Assembly (NCBI GenBank): GCA_963922565.1
Contig: CAWUIQ010000015.1
Location: 17,205 to 81,204 of the forward strand
Reading direction: 5' to 3'
Length of the DNA stretch: 64,000 bases
DNA from: JBCBKL01 sp963922565
Lineage (GTDB): Bacteria; Pseudomonadota; Alphaproteobacteria; Rhodobacterales; Rhodobacteraceae
Shown piece by piece: positions 41,531 to 50,851 of the stretch. A model generated the notes under the pieces. It did not search any database, was not told the origin of the DNA, and saw only the letters and a list, made by a program, of their open reading frames with translations. A program made the translations under genes and the position numbers. Position 1 is the first letter of the stretch; the number at the start of each line of letters is the position of its first letter.

Positions 41531-41950
41531 ATGAAACCCACACCATATCTGTTCTTCAATGGTCAGTGCCGCGACGCGATCGCCGCTTATGAGCGCATCC
41601 TCGGCGCCACGGCACATGACGTAATGCCCGCAAGCCAGATGCCAGCGGACTTTCCGGTTCCGAAAGGGAAAGAGAACTGGGTGATGCATGCCCGTCTGAC
41701 GATCGCCGATGGCGAGATCATGATGTCGGATGACGTGTTCGAGGAGACCTCCGCCATGGCGGGCTGTTCCGTGATGTTGAGCTATCCCAGTGCGGCCGAA
41801 GGCAAAGTGATCTTTGACCAACTGGCCGAGGGCGGTGAGATCAACATGGCATGGGAACCGACGTTTTGGAGCGCCGGGTTCGGCACGCTGGTCGACCGGT
41901 TCGGGGTCAAGTGGATGATCGGCACGGACGAGATGCCCAAGGCAGGATAA
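41531..41950 (+). CDS. VOC (PhnB-like) superfamily protein
   Basis: A 139-residue product; ATG 41531 is chosen because the protein-like sequence begins MKPTPYLFFNGQCRDAIAAYE, the standard start of PhnB-like VOC proteins, with GAGGAG upstream. Two beta-alpha-beta-beta-beta units are visible (ending ADGEIMMSDD and WMIGTDE). This subgroup is uncharacterised and often lacks the metal ligands. It stands alone between ychF (divergent) and trpA. Confidence 0.8.
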   Translation: MKPTPYLFFNGQCRDAIAAYERILGATAHDVMPASQMPADFPVPKGKENWVMHARLTIADGEIMMSDDVFEETSAMAGCSVMLSYPSAAEGKVIFDQLAEGGEINMAWEPTFWSAGFGTLVDRFGVKWMIGTDEMPKAG

Positions 41951-42009
41951 GCGCTTGATCTCTATCATGTCCTTGTTGCACATGGGCCAAACCAGCGGAC
42001 GAGGGCGTT

Positions 42010-42807
42010 ATGACACGGATCGACACAGCATTTGAAAGGCTGAAGGCAGAGGGCAACAAGGCCTTTGTCGCCTATATCATGGCTGGCGACCCCGATACCG
42101 CGAAGTCGCTGGAAATCATGAAGGGCCTGCCCGCCGCCGGTGTCGACATCATCGAGCTGGGCCTGCCGTTCACGGACCCGATGGCCGATGGTCCGACCAT
42201 TCAGTTGGCAGGCCAACGGGCACTCGAGGGCGGCATGACCGTCGACGCGACCCTCGACATGGTTCGCGCTTTTCGGGCCGAGGACAATGCGACGCCGATC
42301 GTCCTTATGGGCTATTACAATCCGATCTACAGCCGGGGCGTCGACCGCTTTCTGGCAGAGGCCAACGACGCCGGCATCGACGGTCTGATCATCGTTGATC
42401 TGCCCCCCGAAGAAGATGACGAGCTTTGTATTCCCGCCCAGAAGGCTGGTTTGAATTTCATCCGTCTGGCGACACCCACGACCGATGATAAACGCCTGCC
42501 GACGGTTCTGCAGAACACCTCTGGTTTTGTTTACTACGTTTCGATCACCGGCATCACCGGCGCGGCCGAGGCGCAGGCGACAGATGTCGGTCCCGAGGTC
42601 GAACGGATCAAGGCCGCGACCGATCTGCCCGTCATCGTGGGCTTCGGCATCAATACGCCCGACCGGGCCCGGGCAATTGCCGACGTAGCAGACGGGGCCG
42701 TGGTGGGGTCTGCCATCGTCGGCAAGATCGGCGCGGGTGAAAGCACCGGCGACATCCTCGCCTTCGTTAAATCACTCGCCGACGGAGCGCACAGCGCGTC
42801 AGCTTAG
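42010..42807 (+). CDS. trpA: Tryptophan synthase alpha subunit
   Basis: A 265-residue product that cleaves indole-3-glycerol phosphate to indole and glyceraldehyde 3-phosphate, passing indole to TrpB. Key motifs: VDIIELGLPFTDPMADGPTI (catalytic Glu and Asp), GLIIVDLPPEE, FVYYVSITGITGA (loop 6) and VGFGINTPDRA (phosphate binding). It is not next to trpB here, as in several alphaproteobacteria. The end overlaps by 9 bases the convergent dienelactone hydrolase gene. Confidence 0.95.
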   Translation: MTRIDTAFERLKAEGNKAFVAYIMAGDPDTAKSLEIMKGLPAAGVDIIELGLPFTDPMADGPTIQLAGQRALEGGMTVDATLDMVRAFRAEDNATPIVLMGYYNPIYSRGVDRFLAEANDAGIDGLIIVDLPPEEDDELCIPAQKAGLNFIRLATPTTDDKRLPTVLQNTSGFVYYVSITGITGAAEAQATDVGPEVERIKAATDLPVIVGFGINTPDRARAIADVADGAVVGSAIVGKIGAGESTGDILAFVKSLADGAHSASA

Positions 42808-43695
42808 ATGCGCCTGAAAAAAGTTGAGCGTCCGTGTCCAGGCCAGTTCCGCCGCCTCTTCGTCGTAGCGCGGCGTGGTGTCGTTGTGGAACCCGTGATT
42901 GACGTCTGGATAAAAGTGAACGCTGAACTCCTTTTGGTTCGCGCGCAACGCATCTGAATACGCCTGCCAGCCTGCATTGATCCGGTCATCAAGGCCGGCG
43001 TAGTGGATCATGAGTGGCGCCTCGATCGAAGGCACGTCCTCTGCCGCTGGTTGCCTGCCGTAGAAGGGGACAGAGGCGGCGAGATCCGGATAGGCCACGG
43101 CCAGCGCGTTGCATACGCCGCCACCATAGCAGAAGCCGACTGCGCCGACCTTACCCGTCGAACCCTCATGATCGCGCAGGTATTCGAACGCGGCAAAGAA
43201 GTCGGACATCAGCTTGGCCCGGTCCAGCGACCGCTGCATTTCGCGCCCCTCTTCATCTGTCCCCGGATAGCCTCCCAACGGGGTCAGCCCGTCCGGGCCG
43301 AGGGCGAGATAGCCCGCCTTGGCTGCGCGGCGCACGACATCCTCGATGTAAGGGTTGAGACCGCGGTTTTCGTGAACCACCAGAACCGCGGGCAGAGCGC
43401 CGGAGGCACCCGCCGGTTTCGCCATCAGGCCCCGGATCGTTCCATGTCCAGCGGGGCTTTCATACTCCACGATCATGGTTTCGATGCTGGGATCGTCGGG
43501 CGGCACCTGCTGGGCAAGGGCATAGTCGGGCTTGAGCTGCTCCAGCAGCATCGCACCCGTCACACCGACGGCAGCATACTTGCCCGCCTGGGCGATAAAC
43601 TCGCGCTTTGATACGTGACCGTGCACATATCCGTCAAAGATCTCGAGAATGCGCTGATCAAAGTCACTGGCTTTTTTACGAGGGGAATGGGTCAT
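42799..43695 (-). CDS. Dienelactone hydrolase family protein
   Basis: A 298-residue product; GGAGGT 8 bases before ATG 43695 supports this start. The N-terminal 60 residues hold a hydrophobic stretch (YAAVGVTGAMLLEQL), probably an export signal or anchor. The alpha/beta hydrolase follows with nucleophile Cys in GFCYGGG, Asp in HYAGLDDRI and His in DVNHGFHND, the DLH triad. DLH enzymes hydrolyse dienelactone or related esters and lactones. Substrate not predictable here; it stands alone. Confidence 0.85.
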   Translation of the reverse strand: MTHSPRKKASDFDQRILEIFDGYVHGHVSKREFIAQAGKYAAVGVTGAMLLEQLKPDYALAQQVPPDDPSIETMIVEYESPAGHGTIRGLMAKPAGASGALPAVLVVHENRGLNPYIEDVVRRAAKAGYLALGPDGLTPLGGYPGTDEEGREMQRSLDRAKLMSDFFAAFEYLRDHEGSTGKVGAVGFCYGGGVCNALAVAYPDLAASVPFYGRQPAAEDVPSIEAPLMIHYAGLDDRINAGWQAYSDALRANQKEFSVHFYPDVNHGFHNDTTPRYDEEAAELAWTRTLNFFQAHLS

Positions 43696-43754
43696 GGACG
43701 GCACCTCCGTTGCCATGCCCCAAGACTAACAGATCGGGTCGGATTCGACCAATG

Positions 43755-44237
43755 TCAGGATGTGGTTTCGATCGACATGGTCTTGCCGACCATGTGGCGG
43801 TTCTCGTCAAGGAAGATGCGCAGCGCGGTCAGTACCGGGCGGATTTCACTCAGCTTCGCCGTGTCGAAATGCTCCGAAAGAAACTGAAAATCGGGACCAA
43901 GAGAGGCGATGATATCAGACCGGAGCGCCCTGCCCTTGTCCGTCAGCCAAACCTGTTTGGACCGGCCATCATCGGGGTTGGGCCGGGTCTCGATCAGTCC
44001 GTGTTGCTCAAGACCCTTCAGCGTATGCGTCATCGATGTCTTTGGCACCTGAAACGCACGCGCCATGTCGATCGGTGTTTGACCGTCACCCACCCGGGTC
44101 AGGTGGTTCAGAACAGTGAAATGAGGCGCAATGAGCCCAGCGGGCATGCGCGCCTCAAGGATTGTGCGGCTGAGTTGTTCGATGATCCCGATTTCGTTGA
44201 AGACCTCGAAAAAGACCGCCGTATCCGGTTCAGGCAT
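43755..44237 (-). CDS. MarR family transcriptional regulator
   Basis: A 160-residue product with the MarR winged helix: LIAPHFTVLNHLTRVGDGQT, IDMARAFQVPKTSMTHTLKG (recognition helix) and LIETRPNPDDGRSKQVWLTD (wing). Its start overlaps the stop of the nitroreductase-like gene by 8 bases, so the two are cotranscribed. It probably represses its own operon through the inverted repeat at 45351-45398. Confidence 0.9.
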   Translation of the reverse strand: MPEPDTAVFFEVFNEIGIIEQLSRTILEARMPAGLIAPHFTVLNHLTRVGDGQTPIDMARAFQVPKTSMTHTLKGLEQHGLIETRPNPDDGRSKQVWLTDKGRALRSDIIASLGPDFQFLSEHFDTAKLSEIRPVLTALRIFLDENRHMVGKTMSIETTS

Positions 44238-45333
44238 CCAGTCGTTTTACCTCCAGTGGCCAGCGCGGCGTGCGCGGCGTCTGGGGACCGTATCCCAACC
44301 GACCCAGCATTTGAACAGTTTGGCCCGGCGCAGCCAGAACTTCGTGCGCCTTGGCATAGTGCGGCTGCATTTCGGGAAATTCCTGCAGGCACTGGCTGAC
44401 CGGATGCAGGGCGAGACCCAATTCGGTCGTCTTGAGGTTCAACCGCAGCCATCGACGCCCGGCCTCGATCTGATCCGCCCGTGTGTTGGCGTTCGAAACC
44501 AAAGCGGCGTAGGCCGGTGTTGCCTGTAGCATTTCGTTATAGATCGCCACGCCTTGCTGAAAGCCCGTGCTAGTGGGGTCAGCCTGGACTTCGCGGCTCA
44601 GAACACCCGCGAGCATGAGGCTTTCAAGGAACGGACCGCCAAGATCGATCCCATCCGGGTTGGCGTTGATCTCGCGCTTGCCGAAGCGCATGAGGTCCAC
44701 GCTTTCCATCATGGTGCGCGGCGTTTCAACTTCGACCAGCCAGGCATCCCAGGTCACTGTCTTCAGCGCCTCAACCGTCGTTAGGTCGGTATAGATGTCG
44801 GCATATAGTTCGAGTTCGTTAGCCTTCGCGCCCTCGACCACGCGGTCCTCGAACGGCTCCTTGCACGATCGGCGGTCCATGATTTGAGAGGCCAATGGAT
44901 CAGGTCCCGAGCCTTGCGTGAAACGGGCATCGGCGACCGGGCCATCGGGGCCATCCGGAAACAGCGTCAGATCGACGGACTGATCCATGGCCGAGGCGGC
45001 GATAATCATCTGCTCCAGAAAGCAGCCCATGCCGATCATGATCTGGCGGTCGAACGGATCCGTCTCGGGCAAGGCGCGAGCGGGATCACGATGCAAACGG
45101 ATGCCGTCAGAGCCAGTCAGCTCGACCAACCAAGGCTGCAGATTGTGCGGATTCGGAGCAAGCAGGGCAAAGCTGAGCGCGTTCAGACGCGGGTCATCGT
45201 AGGTTCCGGCTGCGTCCCAGGGCGCGAGGGCAGCGTGTGGGGTTCTTGTCGTTAGGAAAGCTCCCGCCCCCGCCGTTGCCGCGAGAACGGTTCCCCCTCC
45301 GACGATGCCAAGTGCTTTTCGGCGCGAGATCAT
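44230..45333 (-). CDS. Twin-arginine-exported nitroreductase-like (Acg-type) protein
   Basis: A 367-residue product from ATG 45333. It begins MISRRKALGIVGGGTVLAA, a twin-arginine signal with SRRKAL. The body has the nitroreductase-like fold of Acg-type proteins: LAPNPHNLQPWLVE near the start (FMN-binding-like) and RRSCKEPFEDR. Such proteins often lack part of the FMN site and may sequester flavin. A periplasmic location is expected. It is in an operon with the following marR gene. Confidence 0.75.
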   Translation of the reverse strand: MISRRKALGIVGGGTVLAATAGAGAFLTTRTPHAALAPWDAAGTYDDPRLNALSFALLAPNPHNLQPWLVELTGSDGIRLHRDPARALPETDPFDRQIMIGMGCFLEQMIIAASAMDQSVDLTLFPDGPDGPVADARFTQGSGPDPLASQIMDRRSCKEPFEDRVVEGAKANELELYADIYTDLTTVEALKTVTWDAWLVEVETPRTMMESVDLMRFGKREINANPDGIDLGGPFLESLMLAGVLSREVQADPTSTGFQQGVAIYNEMLQATPAYAALVSNANTRADQIEAGRRWLRLNLKTTELGLALHPVSQCLQEFPEMQPHYAKAHEVLAAPGQTVQMLGRLGYGPQTPRTPRWPLEVKRLDA

Positions 45334-45350
45334 AGTGCCTATCCTCATTC

Positions 45351-45398
45351 TGGTGCGATATTGAACTATACTCATGGATATAGAACGATATCGCACCA
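45351..45398. promoter_or_regulatory. Long inverted repeat, candidate MarR operator
   Basis: TGGTGCGATAT (45351-45361) and its exact complement ATATCGCACCA (45388-45398), 26 bases apart, upstream of the nitroreductase/marR operon and overlapping the likely lldD promoter side. Confidence 0.6.
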
Positions 45399-45403
45399 AT
45401 CAA

Positions 45404-45423
45404 GTACTATTTCGTACTATTTC
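45404..45423 (+). repeat. Tandem direct repeat in promoter region
   Basis: GTACTATTTC occurs twice in tandem, one helical turn apart, directly beside the inverted repeat. This suggests a second binding site or a duplicated MarR half-site. Confidence 0.5.
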
Positions 45424-45483
45424 AGCCGATTGCCAACTTTTGCCGAGATTGGTAAGCCGAACTGACCAATGCGGAGATTCAGA

Positions 45484-46653
45484 ATGCCCGTCATCACCAA
45501 TATCGACGATCTCAAACGGCTCTATGAGCGTCGGGTGCCGCGCATGTTCTATGACTACACCGAATCCGGCAGTTGGACTGAGCAGACCTTCCGTGACAAT
45601 TCTTCGGATTTTGCTGATATCCGCCTGCGCCAACGCGTTGCCGTCGATATGTCAGGCCGCTCGACCAAAAGTCAGATGATCGGCGAAGACGTCGCCATGC
45701 CCGTGGCGCTCGCCCCCGTGGGCCTGACGGGCATGCAACACGCGGATGGGGAGATGAAGGCGGCACGGGCGGCCGAGAAGTTTGGTGTACCCTTCACCCT
45801 CTCGACCATGTCGATCAACTCGATCGAAGACGTCGCGGGCTATACCTCCAAACCGTTCTGGTTCCAGCTCTACACGATGAAAGACGAGGATTACGTCAGC
45901 CGACTGATCCAACGGGCGAAGGATGCAAAATGCTCGGCCCTTGTCATCACACTCGATCTGCAAATCCTCGGCCAGCGCCACAAGGACCTCAAGAACGGTC
46001 TGTCGGCCCCGCCGAAGCTGACCGCCAAAACACTGGCCAATCTCGCAACCAAATGGTCGTGGGGGATCGAGATGCTCAGCGCCAAGCGGCGTGAATTCGG
46101 CAATATCGTCGGCCATGTGGAGGGGATCAGCGATGCCTCTTCGTTGGGTGCATGGACGGCAGAACAGTTCGACCCGTCGCTTGACTGGAACAAGGTCGGC
46201 AAGCTGATGGAACAATGGGGCGGCAAGGTGATCCTGAAAGGGATACTCGACGTCGAAGATGCCAAGATGGCGGCCAAGCTTGGGGCAGATGCCATCATCG
46301 TTTCAAACCACGGCGGGCGGCAGTTGGACGGGGCGCTCAGTTCAATTCGAATGCTGCCCGCGATCATGGACGCGGTCGGCGATCAGGTCGAAGTGCATCT
46401 CGACGGTGGCATTCGGTCGGGTCAGGACGTGCTGAAGGCCTTGGCCCTTGGCGCAAAGGGCACCTATATCGGGCGCGCCTTTGTCTACGGACTGGGAGCC
46501 ATGGGACAGAAAGGCGTCACGACGGCGCTGGAGGTTATCCACAAAGAGCTCGAAACGACGATGGCCCTGTGCGGCGAAACCCGGATCGAGAATCTGGGTC
46601 GGCACAACCTGCTCGTACCGGAAGGGTTCGAAGGGAACTGGCAAAAAAACTGA
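45484..46653 (+). CDS. lldD: FMN-dependent L-lactate dehydrogenase family (alpha-hydroxyacid dehydrogenase)
   Basis: A 389-residue product from ATG 45484 (GGAG 7 bases upstream). TIM-barrel flavoprotein with VALAPVGLTGMQH, FWFQLYTMKDEDY, LVITLDLQILGQR, catalytic SNHGGRQLDGALSSI and HLDGGIRSGQDVLKALALGA (FMN phosphate site). It oxidises L-lactate or a related 2-hydroxyacid and passes electrons to quinone at the membrane. No lactate permease is adjacent, so other substrates such as glycolate or mandelate cannot be excluded. Confidence 0.85.
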   Translation: MPVITNIDDLKRLYERRVPRMFYDYTESGSWTEQTFRDNSSDFADIRLRQRVAVDMSGRSTKSQMIGEDVAMPVALAPVGLTGMQHADGEMKAARAAEKFGVPFTLSTMSINSIEDVAGYTSKPFWFQLYTMKDEDYVSRLIQRAKDAKCSALVITLDLQILGQRHKDLKNGLSAPPKLTAKTLANLATKWSWGIEMLSAKRREFGNIVGHVEGISDASSLGAWTAEQFDPSLDWNKVGKLMEQWGGKVILKGILDVEDAKMAAKLGADAIIVSNHGGRQLDGALSSIRMLPAIMDAVGDQVEVHLDGGIRSGQDVLKALALGAKGTYIGRAFVYGLGAMGQKGVTTALEVIHKELETTMALCGETRIENLGRHNLLVPEGFEGNWQKN

Positions 46654-46657
46654 TGTC

Positions 46658-47812
46658 TCAGGCGCCCTGCCGTGCCACCTGCCGCGAAAAGAGCGGCAGG
46701 ACCGCCAGGACAACGGCGACGAGCAGGAACCCGATAACGTAAAAGGATGCCCGCAAGCCGAACGCCTCGGCCACGAACCCCATGAGCGGCGGGCCCATGA
46801 AGAACGCACCGTAACCAAGAACAGCGGCCCGGCTGATCGCCGTCAACCGCGCAGCCGGTGGTACAGATCGACCGACGATTGCGAGCGCCAGGGGCCCCAC
46901 AACTGATACGCCAAGACCGCCAAGGGCAAATCCCAGATATGCCATCGGCACCGTCGGCGCCGCCCCGGCAAGGAACAACCCGAAGGCGGCAAGCATCAAC
47001 GCCCCGCCCATCATCGGCATGTCCGAAAACCGGCTGGCCAGAGCGTGACCGCCAAAGCGTCCGATCCCCATGGAGAGGCCCAGGATCGCCGGCCCCAGTG
47101 CCCCCTCGCCCGGCGACCCGCCAAGCGTCCGCTCAAGATGCAACGCAGACCAACCCTCACTCGCGGCTTCGGCCAGAAAGGCAACCAAGACAACCGTCCC
47201 GCCAAGCCAAACGATGAGATGCGGAAAGCTTCTTGTCTCGTCCGGTTCCTCCCCACCAAGCGCCGGACGGCCAAGGAGCATCAGGATTGAGAGCAGCGCC
47301 ACGGCCACGACCAGCACTCCGAAGATGGCCAGCGGGGTCCAGTCTGCCTCACGCGCCGGTGCAACGAGCAACGCGGCCGTACCATAGGCAAATGAATAAA
47401 GGGCGTGATTCAGGTTCATCAGGCTGCGGCCCTCTCGGGACTCGATCGCACTGACCTCGGCGTTAATCAGAACATCCAGAATGCCGGAACCGGCCGCCGC
47501 CACGAACATGGCAAGCGCAAAGACAAGCGGCAGCGTCACGATGCCGGCCGTCAAAAACCCTGAAACCATCACCGCGGCGCCCAGTAGCATCGCACTATGA
47601 CCCGCCAGCCGCTGAGCAAGCGGCGCCAGCCACATCGCCATGAGCGCGCCGCAGGAGGCAAAGAGGATCAGGGTGCCATAAAAGCCGTCAGAGGCCCCGA
47701 TTTGCGCCTTCAGCACAGGGACCTGCGCAGCGAACGCCGCCCAAGCGAACCCGATCGACAGGAACCCCGCCAATGGACGCGAGCAAACCTTGATGTCAGC
47801 CCATAACCGCAT
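46658..47812 (-). CDS. MFS transporter (fucose-permease-like)
   Basis: A 384-residue product with about 12 membrane helices in two halves: FLSIGFAWAAFAAQVPVLKA at the N-terminus, DVLINAEVSAIESREGRSLMNLNH in helix 5-loop, and a second half starting LIVWLGGTVVLVAFLAEAASE. This pattern is the MFS group often annotated as sugar or unknown permeases. Substrate unknown. Its 3' end abuts that of lldD (convergent, 4 bases apart). Confidence 0.8.
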   Translation of the reverse strand: MRLWADIKVCSRPLAGFLSIGFAWAAFAAQVPVLKAQIGASDGFYGTLILFASCGALMAMWLAPLAQRLAGHSAMLLGAAVMVSGFLTAGIVTLPLVFALAMFVAAAGSGILDVLINAEVSAIESREGRSLMNLNHALYSFAYGTAALLVAPAREADWTPLAIFGVLVVAVALLSILMLLGRPALGGEEPDETRSFPHLIVWLGGTVVLVAFLAEAASEGWSALHLERTLGGSPGEGALGPAILGLSMGIGRFGGHALASRFSDMPMMGGALMLAAFGLFLAGAAPTVPMAYLGFALGGLGVSVVGPLALAIVGRSVPPAARLTAISRAAVLGYGAFFMGPPLMGFVAEAFGLRASFYVIGFLLVAVVLAVLPLFSRQVARQGA

Positions 47813-47958
47813 GACGAACCGGTGACACGGCCCTTGAATGGGCGCAACAAAAACCGATGCGCTTTTCCTCTTTTCAGTTGCCGCAAACCGGTGTAAGCGG
47901 CGGGCTTTACTCGGGGTGACAGCCTTGGAGGCACCCCATCACAAACGGAGAGACACAC

Positions 47959-48612
47959 ATGGCTGGTGAGATTCCTGATCTCGAAGCCCTGGAACGGACG
48001 GGGACAGGCAAGGGCGCCGCTCGTCAGGCCCGCCGCGACGGGATGGTTCCGGGGATTGTTTTTGGTGGCGACAAAGATCCGCTGCCGATCAACATTCCTT
48101 TCAACAGGCTCCTGAAGATGCTCAAGGCGGGCCGCTTCAAGTCGACGCTGTTCAATCTCAAGGTTGACGGACACGAAGACGTCCGCGTCATCTGCCGCGA
48201 CGTGCAGCGCGATGTCGTCAAAGACCTGCCGAGGCATGTCGATTTCATGCGCCTGCGCCGGACGACCAAGATCAACCTCTTCATCCCGGTTGAGTTCCTG
48301 AACGAGGGCGAAGCACCCGGCATCAAGCGCGGCGGCGTTCTGACCGTTGTCCGCCCCGAGGTCGAGCTGGTCGTCACCGCCGGCGACATCCCCGAAAAGC
48401 TGACGGCCGACCTGACCGGCCTGAACGTGGGCGACACGATCACCATTTCGTCGATCACGTTGCCCGAGGGTGCGAAGCCTACGATTGACCGCGACTTCGT
48501 GGTTGCGAACATTTCGGCCCCATCCGGTCTGCGCTCAGCTGACAATGAGGAAGGCGGCGAAGAAGAGGCGGCGGCGACGGAAGAAGCCGAAGCACCGGCA
48601 GCTGAAGAATAA
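47959..48612 (+). CDS. rplY: 50S ribosomal protein L25 (CTC form)
   Basis: A 217-residue product with the N-terminal 5S-rRNA-binding domain (GKGAARQARRDGMVPGIVFG, NRLLKMLKAGRFKSTLFNL, RDVQRDVVKDLPRHVDFMRL) and the C-terminal TL5/CTC domain, ending in a Glu/Ala-rich tail typical of alphaproteobacteria. GGAG precedes the ATG. It is followed by a strong terminator. The pth gene, often next in related genomes, is not here. Confidence 0.95.
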   Translation: MAGEIPDLEALERTGTGKGAARQARRDGMVPGIVFGGDKDPLPINIPFNRLLKMLKAGRFKSTLFNLKVDGHEDVRVICRDVQRDVVKDLPRHVDFMRLRRTTKINLFIPVEFLNEGEAPGIKRGGVLTVVRPEVELVVTAGDIPEKLTADLTGLNVGDTITISSITLPEGAKPTIDRDFVVANISAPSGLRSADNEEGGEEEAAATEEAEAPAAEE

Positions 48613-48634
48613 AGCCGGTCTTCAAAGGATTTTG

Positions 48635-48663
48635 ACGGGGCCCGCGCGGCCCCGTTTCTTTTT
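48635..48663 (+). terminator. Rho-independent terminator after rplY
   Basis: Perfect 8-base stem ACGGGGCC-CGCGC-GGCCCCGT followed by a T-rich run (TTTCTTTTT), 22 bases after the rplY stop. Confidence 0.9.
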
Positions 48664-48857
48664 GGAATGTTACCTGGATCGTCTTGGTCGTTTCGCTAGC
48701 GCTTTCGACGGTCTGCCTTAACCTCTTGCGCGTCCGGGTTGGATCATGCGCTGGTTGTGCGGCCCGTTCGCCCCACCGACACCAAATGCGCATGTTTCGG
48801 GTCGCCGGTGCCTGAAGGCTTGGGTTTCAACATCTTCAGAACAGAAGGTGTTTTGGC

Positions 48858-49454
48858 GTGTTTCAGACCACAATCGCGCTCTTGGTTTTCCTCTTTCCAC
48901 TCGCTTACAGTCCCGGCCCCGGCAACATGTTCTTCGCAGCAAACGGGGCGCGGTTTGGTTTCCGGGCAACCATCCCCGCCAACACGGGCTATCACATCGC
49001 GACATGGATCGTGACGGCGGCGATTGGCTTGGGTTTCGTTGCTGCCCTCGACCAGTTCCCACAGGCATTCGCTGCTCTGAAGATAGCCGGGTCTCTCTAT
49101 GTCCTTTGGCTTGCCTGGAAACTCTTCAGGGCCGGCCAGCTGGGCTCTGACGCTGATGCGACGGCGGCGACATTTGTCGATGGTGTTGTCCTGCTGGTCC
49201 TGAACCCAAAGGCCTACGTCATCATTGCGCTGATGTTCACTCAATTTCTTGGCGGATCAGAGCAGGCATCGCTGGCGACGGTCACACTGATTACGACGGT
49301 GTTTACGGCAAACAACCTGGTCGCATTCTCCATCTGGGCGTTGGTGGGTGACCGGATCGCGTCGTATTTTCGAAAGCCCGAAAGCGCCCAAAAGCTCAAC
49401 ATGATGTTTGGTGGAATTCTGGCGGCAGTTGCCGTTTGGATGTTGCTGTCCTGA
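48858..49454 (+). CDS. LysE/RhtB family amino-acid exporter
   Basis: A 198-residue product from GTG 48858. Six hydrophobic helices with the family signature PLAYSPGPGNMFFAANGARFG near the N-terminus and LNPKAYVIIALMFTQF in the middle. Family members export amino acids or homoserine lactones; substrate not predictable. A RidA-family gene follows 23 bases downstream, probably cotranscribed. Confidence 0.85.
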   Translation: MFQTTIALLVFLFPLAYSPGPGNMFFAANGARFGFRATIPANTGYHIATWIVTAAIGLGFVAALDQFPQAFAALKIAGSLYVLWLAWKLFRAGQLGSDADATAATFVDGVVLLVLNPKAYVIIALMFTQFLGGSEQASLATVTLITTVFTANNLVAFSIWALVGDRIASYFRKPESAQKLNMMFGGILAAVAVWMLLS

Positions 49455-49477
49455 TGCCATCAACCAAGGAGACTTCT

Positions 49478-49900
49478 GTGACGACACGTTTCAATCCGCC
49501 GACAGGTTGGCCACAACAGGGGCGCGCCTTCAATCACGGCGTCGTCGAGCCAGACGGGAAGACCCTTCACATGACTGGCCAGGTGGCCTGGGACGGCGAT
49601 GGCAACCTCATCGGCGAAGGCGACTGCGAAGCGCAAATCCGGCAATGCTTTGACAACGTCGAGCACATACTCCGCGCGGTCGGAGGTCGATTTGAAGATA
49701 TCATCTCCCTGACGATCTACTTCCTGAATGCTGACGACCTGCCTTCGATACAGAAGGTCCGGGCAGAGAAATTCTCGCCCGAAATCGCTCCGGCCAGCAT
49801 ATTGATACAAACGCCGGGACTGGTGGTGCCAGAACTGCTTGTTGAGCTTGTTCCGATTGCGATCATTCCGCCCGACAGGTATCACGCGCCGCGCTGGTAA
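49478..49900 (+). CDS. RidA family protein
   Basis: A 140-residue product; GTG 49478 is preferred because AAGGAG lies 6 bases before it. RidA/YjgF fold: HMTGQVAWDGDGNLIGEGD, QIRQCFDNVEHILRAVGG, DIISLTIYFLNADD and PGLVVPELLVELVPIAII. The usual Arg that holds the substrate carboxylate near the end is not obvious, so it may not be a classical enamine deaminase. Its position after an amino-acid exporter suggests amino-acid metabolism. Confidence 0.8.
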   Translation: MTTRFNPPTGWPQQGRAFNHGVVEPDGKTLHMTGQVAWDGDGNLIGEGDCEAQIRQCFDNVEHILRAVGGRFEDIISLTIYFLNADDLPSIQKVRAEKFSPEIAPASILIQTPGLVVPELLVELVPIAIIPPDRYHAPRW

Positions 49901-50103
49901 GATCGAGCGCTCGCAAGCGGTGTGCGTCTCAGAGATAGCAATCCGCCTGTCGACGATCTGATCAGCCGCGGCACTGGGCGAAACCGGCAAATCCCGACTT
50001 TCCCAGAACACTCGCAACCCAGAAAAGAAAGGTCGGCTTGGCGTATTTGCCGACAACGATTGGTTCCATGCGAACCTCTGTTTTCGACCTGTGTCGCAGA
50101 GTG

Positions 50104-50556
50104 TCAAAAGGCGCCGTCACTTCTGGAAATGAGAGAAAGCCCAAAGTCTACAACCTCGACCCTGTTCAGCTGTTGAATTTCTCTGATTGTGAACCAAGCC
50201 GCACCCGCCGTGGTATCATCGTCCGTGAAGTCTGTCTTGAGTTCTCCGGCACAGTTCCGCGCTTCGAATATCAAGCGGAGTGCGAGACCGCGTTGTCCCA
50301 ATTGAGATGTAACTGCGTCAAACCACTCTGACTGCACACCCAACAAGGGGCCGATATCTGCGCTTAGGCCAGTCTCTTCCTTTAGCTCGCGCGATGCCGT
50401 CTCATGTGCCTGCTCGCCCCATTCCATGCCACCACCCGGCAATGTCCAGGCGCCCGATTTGGGATGACCTACTTTCTCAAATTGCGTCAACAAAACTTGT
50501 CGATGCGCATCAAGTGCGACGACGTAGGCCGCTGCCCGTTGCCAATCTATTTTCAT
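50104..50556 (-). CDS. NUDIX hydrolase
   Basis: A 150-residue product with a complete Nudix box at residues 42-64: Gly42, Glu48, Arg56-Glu57, Glu60-Glu61 and Gly63 within MEWGEQAHETASRELKEETG. It should hydrolyse a nucleoside diphosphate linked to another moiety, using Mg. Start at ATG 50556. It stands alone; substrate unknown. Confidence 0.85.
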   Translation of the reverse strand: MKIDWQRAAAYVVALDAHRQVLLTQFEKVGHPKSGAWTLPGGGMEWGEQAHETASRELKEETGLSADIGPLLGVQSEWFDAVTSQLGQRGLALRLIFEARNCAGELKTDFTDDDTTAGAAWFTIREIQQLNRVEVVDFGLSLISRSDGAF

Positions 50557-50851
50557 TTCAGCGCCTATTCATTCGTTCCGCAAAACAGACATTGGCGGCA
50601 GCGCAGCATGCTTGCAACATGGACTCTTATCGGTTGATTGACGGGCCACTCTGGCTACCCAGCCCCCAAAGATCACCAGACGACCACCTGGCCGGACAAC
50701 CATAGGTTCGACGCCACGTCACGCGTCGACGCATGCCGCTAATCGGTCGTTTTCCTGCTCTGCAATTCCCAACGCGCGGTCTACTCCGCCGGTCGAACGC
50801 AGTTTCCTCTATTTCCCGAAAACGCGTGCATTAATCACCAAGGATTGCCGG

